Shown: piece by piece, positions 1 through 8,700 of the stretch
Numbering within the stretch: position 1 is the first letter of the stretch
How the letters are laid out: each line of letters begins with the position of its first letter
From: Diplonema papillatum
Taxonomy: Eukaryota; Euglenozoa; Diplonemea; Diplonemida; Diplonemidae
Length of the DNA stretch: 64,000 nucleotides
Direction: 5' to 3'
Assembly: GCA_030068145.1 (NCBI GenBank)
Contig: JAPJBO010000243.1
Location: forward strand, 1 to 64,000
Program-made: the position numbers and the translations under genes
The notes under the pieces: model-generated
What the model was told of the DNA's origin: nothing
The model's database searches: none
The model's input: only the letters and a program-made list of their open reading frames with translations

Positions 1-822
1 CCACAAGGTTGCCACATTGTGGCCCCATTTAGCCACAAAGTAGCCACAAACCTTGTGGCTACCTTGTGGCTAATTATGCAAAATTTTGGTATCACGGAAA
101 ACCGCGTGGAACTAGCTTTTTCGGCCAGAAAATGCATCTGAAACACAGTTTCTGATGATTTTGACAGGTTTTTGGGCCAGCATTTTGGTGAGCTGCTTCA
201 CCCTGGGCTCGGCATCCCCTGGGGTACCATTGGTAAACGGTTTACTAAAACCCTACTGCTACTAAAGTAGTAGTAGGCATTATGCACACAGAATCGTGCA
301 TAATTCAGGTTGGCGAGAGTGACAGACCCGTTCTACTTGCAAAGCGCTTACCATTTCTGTCCTAAAACCCTCTGAGAAGGCCTCTCAACCAGCGACCGGC
401 GCTCTCCGAGCCTCTTCAATGACCCCAGAGGAGGAGTGGGAGAGAGCGGCAACCAATACCGCCGCAGCCAATCAGATTTGAATGATGCTAGAAAGCTGCA
501 AAGAAAAGTGTCAGATAATAGTCAGGAGCTGGCGGATGGTGACTGAGCTTGAGCTCCCTGCCGCGGGCGTGCGGCCCGTGCTGCCCGGCAGGCTGGGACC
601 GGTATTGTCGGCAAGTCAGCCACCAGAAGCCATTTCCCTTGTGCCCTGGCTGGGGTGCTACAGGAGCCCGCGAGGAATTTCCAAGACGTGTGAGAGATTG
701 CCCCCGCTACTTTTCTCGGATACTTTTTCATGGCTCCTTCTTGAACTCTTTCGGACATTGATTGCAACAAGTGTAACAGTGCCACTCAGTAACAGCTGTT
801 GGGTACAGGGACGGTAGTTATC
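1..822 (-). mobile_element. X-family DNA element, partial (cut by window edge)
   Basis: This stretch is the reverse complement of about 37,800-38,640, the right half of complete element X at 36,941-38,649. The first 60 bases hold the family's subterminal palindromes built from TAGCCACAA and TTGTGGCTA. The rest matches the X interior. It contains no credible gene: the short open frames here are repeat translations. It abuts LINE fragment A at about 823. Confidence 0.75.
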
Positions 823-1529
823 CCGTGCCTGCAGAACGTTCTGGATCTTCTCCAGGACGGAATCAAAGGGTGCAAGGCGCGGGTCTTCAAGGGACGCTAG
901 AAAGGTGTCGTCCTCGTCGAGAAGCATGGCGTGCGGCAGGACGTAGGGGGTCACCAGGGACGACAGGCAAGCCTCGCCGTCAAAGGTGGCCGCGATGTGC
1001 GCGATCGCCGCTGTGTCTGCACAGGAGTGCAGGCCCAGGCCGCCCAGCCTGACGGGAAGGGAAGCCAGGGCCCAGGCGGATGCGTCCGTCTCGATGCCCG
1101 TGATCGTCGCCAGGCAAGACTGCGTGGCTAGATCGATGCCAGCGAAGTCGAAGACGGCCCCCACTGCGCGCATGAGGTGAACGACGCTGACGAAGCCGGC
1201 GCAGAACTTCAGCAGTGTCAACGCCACATGCGCATCCGGGAGGGAGGCGATCATCCGCATCTTCCTCTCGGCGCCTTTGGCCGCTTCTTCGACGAAGACG
1301 CGCATCTTCTCGGGGGACCCGCAGGGGACGCCAAGGTGCTGAATCTCGTCCAGCGGACAAGTCTCGATGCCTTGCAGGGCCTCGGGGATTGTGGCGCCGG
1401 GGCCGACGGACAGCCTGCATTTTCCCCGGTTCAGGCTGAGCCCGACCGCTGTTGCTCTGTCCTCGAAGTCCCGCAGCCAGCGGCCGATGGAGTCGAGCTC
1501 CCCCCCAGCCGCCCCGTCGTCGAGGAAGA
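823..1529 (-). pseudogene. R2/NeSL-like LINE, 5'- and 3'-truncated RT fragment (copy A)
   Basis: The minus strand encodes the YxDD box region of a reverse transcriptase (LFLDDGAAGG) followed by the thumb-like stretch with NRGKCRLSVG, HLGVPCGSPEK and LGGLGLHSCAD. The same order appears in copies B and C. The fragment starts directly after a run of A (read on the minus strand; T-run at 1,530-1,541). It ends inside the VLEKIQ-LQAR region at the junction with element X. The polymerase core upstream of the DD motif and the C-terminal endonuclease are missing, so it cannot be functional. The open frame continues into unrelated low-complexity sequence beyond 1,541, which I do not regard as part of the gene. 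Confidence 0.75.
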
Positions 1530-1541
1530 GTTTTTTTTTTT

Positions 1542-2400
1542 TGCGCAACAGCGCCGCAAAGCGAAACAGAGACAAGCAGCAACCAAACCAGCCCCCCCCG
1601 ACCGAAGCGGAGGACCGACTCAACAGGCAAACCCTGGCACGCCAGGGTTTACCAACAGAAGTCAGAACACCGCCCGGAAGGGAGAGCCGCACAACAAGTC
1701 CAAAAAATACCCCCCACCAACTGCCGAAAAAGAAATACCTTTCCCTTACCTTGTCCCACAAAACCAGAACCAATAACAACGCCCCCCCCCCAAGCACGCA
1801 AGAGAAGCCGAGTCCTGCCAAAACAACAGACAACGTATTAACCCCCCGTTTCAGTGCTACACGCACCACGCTCAACAACAACCCACAAGAGCGAAGGCAG
1901 CAGGACGGGCAGCGGCAGCGAAACAGCGCCACGCGCCCGACAACAACAGAAGCGAAAGCAAACCCCCCCCGACCGACACGGAAGACCGACTCAACAGGCA
2001 AACCTGGCACGCCAGGGTTACCAAAAGACGTCAGAACACCGCACCGGAAAGGGAGGGCGAGCGAAGGACGAAGCCACAACAAAACCAAGGAAAAACAACC
2101 ATCACTGCACACAACACGCAGAGCCAAGCAGCATGTCAGCAGCGAACCAAAGCAAACCCTTGACAAATTACTATCACAGGCAACTGACAGCGCGACAATC
2201 GCCGGAAACACACCGACCGCGACTGGTAAAGCCTGGCACGCCAGGACATCATTACCAAAACAGCGGCAAGAAACAAGGGGAGGGCGGGCAAGAAACAATC
2301 CCACTGAACCCCCCCACAACCATACCAAGAACGAACGAAAGGAAACAGAAAACAAACAAACGCCCCAAGGATGAAGAGAAGGCACAAGGAACTCAACCAA
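1542..2400. repeat. T-poor region with three diverged direct repeats
   Basis: The plus strand is strikingly poor in T and carries three diverged copies of a block around the palindrome CCTGGCACGCCAGG, near 1,640, 2,010 and 2,250. The end (about 2,290-2,375) is the reverse complement of 58,902-58,978, so it is a dispersed repeat. On the minus strand it runs into the A-run that precedes LINE fragment A, as a retroelement 3' end would. Long open frames on both strands follow from the base composition and have no recognisable domain. Confidence 0.5.
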
Positions 2401-2625
2401 CCCACCACTTACAACCCACCCACACCCACTCAAACAATACATCCACACCACACCCACCCCACTCACACCAACCCACCCCATCCAACTCAACACCAACACC
2501 CCAACCACCCACCCAACACACTCACACCACAACCCACCCCACCCACACTCCACTCAAACAACACACCCACACCAACCCACCCAACACCCCAACCACCAAA
2601 CAATACCCAACTCAACCCACTCAAA
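2400..2625. repeat. CCCACA/CTCAAA-type imperfect microsatellite
   Basis: About 225 bases made almost only of A and C in imperfect units such as CCCACACCC and ACTCAAAC. This is low-complexity sequence next to the hairpin array. No gene is seen. Confidence 0.75.
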
Positions 2626-2628
2626 CCC

Positions 2629-2979
2629 GACCTCTATTTTACATTGAACCGTGTTTTTTTGCGGTTCAATGTAAAATAGAGGTCAGGACCTCTATTTTAC
2701 ATTGAACCACGTTGAGGACCTCTATTTTACATTGAACCGCGTTTTTTTGTGGTTCAATGTAAAATAGAGGTCCCAGGACCTCTATTTTACATTGAACCAC
2801 GTTGAGGACCTCTATTTTACATTGAACCGCGTTTTTTTGTGGTTCAATGTAAAATAGAGGTCCCAGGACCTCTATTTTACATTGAACCGTGTTTTTTTGC
2901 GGTTCAATGTAAAATAGAGGTCAGGACCTCTATTTTACATTGAACCGCGTTTTTTTGCGGTTCAATGTAAAATAGAGGT
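2629..2979. repeat. Array of perfect hairpins (tandem inverted repeats)
   Basis: A 23-24 base arm, ACCTCTATTTTACATTGAAC plus CRYG, is followed by a T7 loop and its exact complement. The hairpin occurs five times in about 350 bp, with two half units ending in ACGTTGAGG between them. Arm copies are essentially identical, with compensating C/T changes next to the loop (CGCG versus CGTG or GTGG). Each unit could extrude as a cruciform or fold as RNA. It resembles subterminal repeats of foldback DNA elements, but no host element can be delimited. Confidence 0.85.
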
Positions 2980-3009
2980 AGCGCTACGTCTATTTTACAC
3001 ATGCCATCT

Positions 3010-3160
3010 CCACCCCCTCCCTTTTTTTAAGGTTTTTGTTTTTTTTCTTTTTTTTCCAGTTGGGGGGAGGGTCCCATTTTTTTTTTTTATGATTTTTGTA
3101 TTGTTTTTTTTATGGTTTTTTTTTTATGTTTTTTGGTTTTTTTTTCAGTATTATCGAATT
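3010..3160. repeat. T-rich tract
   Basis: Long T runs interrupted by short motifs (TTTTTATGTT, TTTTTTTCAG). On the minus strand this reads as an A-rich tail downstream of the ISXO2-like fragment, as expected for a retrocopied 3' end. No coding content. Confidence 0.5.
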
Positions 3161-3230
3161 TATGGTGCTCAGGAACACCTCCCAGATGGGATGGAAAAAG
3201 AGAGAAAGAGAGGAAAGAAAATAAAAGTGA

Positions 3231-3950
3231 TCATTTGAAGATAAGTTGCAGCCTTCTGCGAGGAGGGTTTTCATGCTCAGGGTTGTACACAACCCTCTGT
3301 TCAGCTGTGTGAAAAACTGGGACACTTGGCAGGCTGGTTTGAGGTGCTTCTGCCTCACTGTCACTTGAAAGAAATGGGTTTTCCTCATCATCAGTGTCTT
3401 CTTTTTCTTGTTCTTGTTTTGGCTCAACGAGATCATGGCCAGGCTCATTCTGCGGCTCCTGCAGACCTTGCATCAGCAACTCACGTACTCCTGGTTGTGA
3501 CAGCACCTGCTCACGCATTCCAGGCTGTGCCAGCAGCTGCATTAGGTTAGATGGCATGTTTGGTGCTTCTGGGTCTCTCACAATGCCGTCCTGACTCTCA
3601 CCAGCTGGAATAACCAGTTCCATCTGCTCAATTTTCTTTCCCAAAGTGCACAGAAAAATGTGGATGAGGTCAAACCCTGTGTTTTGCATCCTCCATTGAG
3701 ACCGGACAATCTCTCCTGGCTTGGAACGGTTCCTGCAGTTCTTGTGTTTAAGTGAAGATTTGAGGTGCTTCCACAAACCATCTGCTTTCTGTGTTCCAGC
3801 AACCCACACTTTGTTTCGATAGTTCGGGGAAAAGTTGCCTCCTGCAGCAGCAGAAGTGCCCGAGGCTGGCTCAGACAGTTTGCACAGTGTCTCTGCAACA
3901 CATGTTTCTCCATAGCATGCAGGGTCAGAACCGGTTTCCAAATGTTGAAA
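3231..3950 (-). pseudogene. ISXO2/Merlin-like transposase C-terminal fragment
   Basis: The minus-strand frame has GTQKADGLWKHLKSSLKHKN. This resembles the last catalytic segment of ISXO2-like/Merlin DDE transposases (T-Q-x-I-E-x-x-W-x-x-L-K), with D in place of the usual E. It is followed by an acidic tail rich in E, D, P and Q. The first two catalytic regions are absent. The frame extends upstream only through (TTGAAA)n and the LINE copy B 3' end, so it is 5'-truncated. An A-rich tail follows the stop, which may indicate retrocopying. The assignment rests on one motif, and a host protein with chance similarity is possible. Confidence 0.35.
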
Positions 3951-3986
3951 TTGAAATTGAAATTGAATTTTTTTTTTTTTTTTTGG
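3948..3986. repeat. (TTGAAA)n and T-run junction
   Basis: Repeated TTGAAA units abut the T-run that is the poly(A) tail of LINE copy B on the minus strand. The same (TTTCAA)n plus CATTTGGAAACCG block recurs twice at 58,770-58,870, so it is a mobile terminus rather than chance low complexity. Confidence 0.6.
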
Positions 3987-5451
3987 AGCGCGGGACACTG
4001 TACTCGACATGTTGGTACAGCGGGGCTGCCGGTATCCGGTTGCTTCCGGAGCGGTAGTCCAAAGAAATGCTTCTTCAGCACACTGTGAACGCCTGTCTCA
4101 CAGCGACACGGGACTGGCCTGCGCGTGACTGCTAACAGGTCCGACCCGGTAAAAAAACCCGCGATGCAGTGACTCTACCCCCTGCATCAGGGTGGATCCG
4201 CTTCGTCCGGTCGCGCCCCACCAGATGCAATGACGATCCTTGCCACCCCTCGGGCTATAGAAAAGCTCAAGCGGTGGAAGAGGTCCTGGCAGGCGGCCGA
4301 AACGGTCCGGTCTTCACGGAGGGCGTTGGCGCGGGCAATGTGCCGCAGCTCCGTGATTGCTCCTGGGCACCAGGCCCCGAACGTGTCTACAACTAGCGGC
4401 ACCGCCTTCCATTCCCGCGGGTCTGGCTCATTGGCAATGATTGCGTTGTAGACACGCTCCTTGACGGCTACAGCGTACGCGGCTGCTGCGCCCCCTGGCT
4501 CCGCCGCCGCCCGGGCTGCGTAGTGCGGCTGCGAGAGTTGTAGGGGGTACGTGACAGCGACGTCAAGTAGGACGGTGGTGCCATCCCGGACGTAGCTGAT
4601 GTCCGGGCGCTTGCGCCGCGCGTTAGCGAACACGGCTCGCTCGATGGAAGGACCGAGCAGTCCTCGTCGAGCGAAGTCGGCGACGATGTCACGCAGCGCG
4701 TTGTGAAGGCGCGTTCGGCGGCCGCTGCCGAAACACGTCTGGGCGTGCGATCCGTTGACGTCGGTCGCACCGTGCCCGCAAAGGCGGCACTCCCCCGGCG
4801 CGGCCGCAATTGGAAGCCCCAACCGAAGCCGGACTGCCACCGCCAGCTCGGCCGGAGACAACCACATTGTGGTATCCGCCTCAGGGTTGCCGTACAACCA
4901 CGCCGAAGCGTGCTTGCCGGAGCCGCTTTGGATCCGCGCCCGGATCCGGTCTTGAGCCCGGGTCAGGGCCTGACCCTGCAGTTGGCCGGAGTGGCCGAGC
5001 TCCTCCGTCAGCGACTCGAGAAGGTTCTTCCTCTTCTCGGTGGCCAAGGCGGACGACCATGCCTTCTGTCCTCGCCCCTCGTACTCGGCTCGTGCCTGCA
5101 TGACGTCCTGGATCTTCTCCAGGACGGATTCATAGGTTGCAAGGCGCGGGTCGACGAGGGACGCTTGGACGGTGTCGTCCTGCTGCCACGTGAGGTGTGG
5201 CAGCAGGGCCGGGGCCACGAGGGCGGGGAGATGCGGCCCCCCGTCCAGCGCCGCGGCGATGTGGGCAATCCCGCTCACGTCCGCACAGCTGTGGAGGCCG
5301 AGGCCGCCCATCCTGACGGGTAGTGACGCCTGTGTCCACGACGCGTCATCGGTTTCGATCCCGGTGATCGTCGCGAGACAGGACTGGGTGACGCGGTCGA
5401 TGCCCGCGTAGTCGAAGACGGGCCCTGTCGCGCGCATGAGGTGCACCACTC
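3965..5451 (-). mobile_element. R2/NeSL-like LINE, 5'-truncated (copy B) with poly(A) tail
   Basis: Minus-strand element with the coding 3' part (4,187-5,449), a 3' UTR of about 200 bases containing CACTGCATCGCGGG, and a poly(A) tail (T-run 3,967-3,985). The 3' UTR matches that of copy C (36,856-36,940 plus 38,650-38,776), but here it is uninterrupted. It therefore serves as the empty-site reference for the X insertion. Its 5' end joins exactly the poly(A) tail of LINE L1. Confidence 0.8.
4187..5449 (-). CDS. R2/NeSL-like LINE ORF, C-terminal part with restriction-like endonuclease
   Basis: An open frame of 420 codons corresponding to the last two thirds of the copy C protein. It lacks the RT active-site YLDDG, which is truncated away. 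Near residue 220 is a zinc knuckle CRLCGHGATDVNGSHAQTC (C-x2-C-x8-H-x4-C). It is followed by RRKRPDISYVRDG and LLDVAVTYP, the RPD...D arrangement of a PD-(D/E)XK restriction-like endonuclease as in R2, NeSL and CRE LINEs. In that group this domain nicks the target for reverse-transcription priming. The frame starts at the truncation junction with no start codon of its own, so this copy is dead although its endonuclease part is intact. Confidence 0.75.
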   Translation of the reverse strand: MVHLMRATGPVFDYAGIDRVTQSCLATITGIETDDASWTQASLPVRMGGLGLHSCADVSGIAHIAAALDGGPHLPALVAPALLPHLTWQQDDTVQASLVDPRLATYESVLEKIQDVMQARAEYEGRGQKAWSSALATEKRKNLLESLTEELGHSGQLQGQALTRAQDRIRARIQSGSGKHASAWLYGNPEADTTMWLSPAELAVAVRLRLGLPIAAAPGECRLCGHGATDVNGSHAQTCFGSGRRTRLHNALRDIVADFARRGLLGPSIERAVFANARRKRPDISYVRDGTTVLLDVAVTYPLQLSQPHYAARAAAEPGGAAAAYAVAVKERVYNAIIANEPDPREWKAVPLVVDTFGAWCPGAITELRHIARANALREDRTVSAACQDLFHRLSFSIARGVARIVIASGGARPDEADPP

Positions 5452-5706
5452 CAACTTTTTTTTTTTTTTTTTCGGGACTGACTTCCCAGCGGAGTGACGA
5501 TTTAACGAGACATGGCTGGAAAGCCAGCGGTCAGTTGGGAGACTGGGCAAGCGAATGAACGAATACACCAGAAGCTGACCTGGACTTGGGGGCAATTCCC
5601 CTAGGGACGTTAGTGAAACTTCGAGCGGAAGGCAATTGAGGTTATCTAGTTCTCACTATCGTTTAAGATAGCGGGTGAGTCATTTACAGGAGGATCTTGT
5701 TTTGTT

Positions 5707-8700
5707 CTAAACCCGGTTGTGGGTATGTCGGCAGGAAACTGGTTGCTTCAGTTTAAGTTGAAGTATGGGGAAGACGACTATGTCTCGCGTCATCTGGAGG
5801 AACAGAAGGAGGCCTACACAATTCTTGGCTGTAAACACATGGGGCAGGTGCGTGGGGTAGGGGAATCTAAGGCAGTCACGTCTGAAATTGTCTATCGACG
5901 GACAGTGGAGAACTATGTGTTCAAGCATGGGTTTACTCGTGTTTTGGTGACAGTGCCAACATAGTCCTTGTAGAAGGTCATAGCATCTATCGTCGTTTCG
6001 AAGGAAGTGCTTGTTCAAGGGTGAGTGGCCCGTACGCAAAGCAAAAAGTTGTAGTTCTGCCTGCCTGGACAGAACTGTTGGCAGTTTAGTGGGCAGGAGT
6101 CCCCGTGTTGCTGCATAGTGGAAATTTTTTGGACGATCGTTGAGCCAGCAGCTGAAAAGGTTCTCAGCAATTCTTGCTTTGGCAGACTGCAGATCAAGGC
6201 GCGTGTAGGTGTCACCCGTTTGGGAGCGAGCCCTATTTGCAATTGCATCTGCTTGTTCGTTTCCCCAAATACCACAATGTGCAGGCACATGCTTCAGGGT
6301 GACGTTTTCTGCTACGGTATCACGTAATATCAGGTGGATGGAACTTGCTATCTCATCGTTTTGTCTTAATCCTTTTTCGAGAGTTCTTAGTACCGATTGG
6401 CAGTCGGAGAGAAGGAGTGCCCTCGATCCAAGCGTATTGGGCAAAAAGTATTGAATCGCATGCACGCCAATGAAAACTGCAATTAGCTCAGCACGGAATA
6501 TCGTCGCAAATCTGCCACCACTCGTCATCAGGTGCAGGGAGCAGGAGGATACGCGCTTCACATATATCCGTAGTCCCAACAGGCGTCGCGGAAAGTTGCG
6601 CAGGACTTCTTCGGTGATCGCATTGCGTGTCACGATGAGGCAGCCAGAGCCAGTGTTCTGTTCACGTGGCGCTTTAGACGCATCCGTGAAGACGGTGACG
6701 TCTCGATCAGGCAGCGACTCAAGGGAGAGTTCGAACGACTTCCGTTTTTGGGCAGCACTGGAAGATTTCGAAATACCCGGACACGTAGTAATGATGTGGA
6801 TTGAGTCTGGGACTTCAAGGGAAGAGCACGAGGTCGGAGGCAAGAGATTCTGCGGACGCACGTTCAATAGCCCAGTCGAAGCGAGTTCTTCACGAGCTGC
6901 ATGGGACCACGTTGTCGGAGCCGGGAGATATCTGACACAGATATCATGGCCACGTGTTCGCGGAAGACGTCGTATTCGTTCATACAGCGTGCACAAAAGT
7001 TTAGTGCGGTAAATCTCCAGAGGAACTACGTCAGCTTCGAGGCAGAGAGAGTGCGTTGATGTTGAGGTTGGGAGCCCTGTGATGATGCGAAGGGCACGGT
7101 GGTGGTCCATTTTCATCAGGTGAAAATCATGATTCAGCAGGCACGGACCGTACACGCCAATGCCATAGAGGAAGACGGGGAGAACGTACGCAAGGTAGAG
7201 GGATCTGAGTGACCTCGATTGAGCTGAGGTAATTGCGTTCGCGATGCTCTTCATGTTGGACAGTCTTGCGTTAAAGCGTAACCGGATGTTCGAGACATGA
7301 TCAGTGAACGTCAGGCTCGAGTCAAAGATGACCCCTAGGAAGCGCGCAGATCTAACATTTGAGAGCAGCGGGGCGGACGTAAGGAGGACGTTTTGGAAGG
7401 CATAGAGCGGATCACGGATAGTTGCAAGGCTTGTAACATCTAAACCATTGCACTGGAGGATTCGGTGGCCATCAATAGACGTGAGGTGTGGGTCGTTGAA
7501 CTTTTTTGCCTTGGCCGAGAGGCGAAATGTACAAGTCGCAGCGTCAATGAGATCAGAAGGATGCAGGCCGAGATCACTGAAGACCTGAAGCGAGAGTCGG
7601 GAGTTGGCAGCGGTTGATGGGAAGTGAACAGCAATGGTCGTAATGGGATCAGACGGAAGTACCGGGTAATAGATGAGATGCGTCTTGCTCACCGACATGT
7701 CCATCTGAAACTCCTGTGCCCACTCATCGACGACAGCGGTGACTTTTTGGGCAAGTGTCTGCAATTCTTCATCAGAAAAGGCGCTGCAGACAACCGCTAG
7801 ATCATCAGCAAAGAGCGTGAAAACCAGACCGGGAATGAGGGCTTCGAGTCTCTCAGCCAACGGGTCAATGTAACAGAGGAAGAGGGTTGGAGCCAGCACA
7901 GTCCCCTGGGGAACACCTTTCACGATGCTAAAGAATTTACCTAGTACCCCATTCACCTTGGCAGCCGCGCGGCGGCCATGCAGAAAGTGCAAGATCCAAC
8001 GTTTCAAACGCCCCGAAATGGACTTCGCGCCAAGCTGGTTTCCCAGTATGGTCTTATCGACCTTGTCGAAAGCCTTCGATATATCCAGGAGTAGAAGCGC
8101 AGACTTCTTTCCTGCAACGCGTGCTTGGGCCAAAGCGTGTTGTACAGTTCCTATTTGCTCTTCTGCGGAGCGCCCCTTCTGGAATCCTGCTTGCGACGGG
8201 TGGATTGGACTGTCCAGCAGCGCCCGGTTGAGACGAACCAGTACCATCCTCTCTGCCAGTTTCGCAACGCAGCTTGTCAAAGCGATAGGGCGATAAGAGT
8301 CAACGTTCTCCGGTGTCTTACCAGGTTTAATCTGCATCAGAATGTGCGCCTCTTTCCAATTGGGAGGCACAATTCCCTTTGACCACGTGAGGTTTATCAG
8401 CCGCAACAAAACTTGCTTTGAGCGATCGCCAAGGTGGATGAGCATCAGGTTATTGACCCCATCAGGGCCAAGGCTGGTCGAAGGTTTGAGTTCAGCAATA
8501 GCCGCGTCAAGCTCCGACGGAAGGAATGAGAAGTCCAGTTGGTGAGTAGAGGAGTCAATCGGCAAAGTGTTCGTTTGCCCTGAGCATGTAGCTGCTAAGT
8601 GGCTGCCCATTTCTGATGCCTTTGCTCTGTCGTCATACTCAAATTGACCATTAATAAGGAGTGGTGGGATAACAGGGTCATTCTCCACATCATCAGCGGA

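Noticed and set aside
658..2553. A single 631-codon protein on the minus strand
   Set aside because: It is a fusion of T/G-rich repeat translation, an A-run (KKKK) and the LINE fragment A, not one gene.
1367..2705. Overlapping plus-strand frames of 280-335 codons
   Set aside because: The T-poor composition removes stops in several frames at once; peptides are Thr/Pro/Asn/Lys-rich with no domain.
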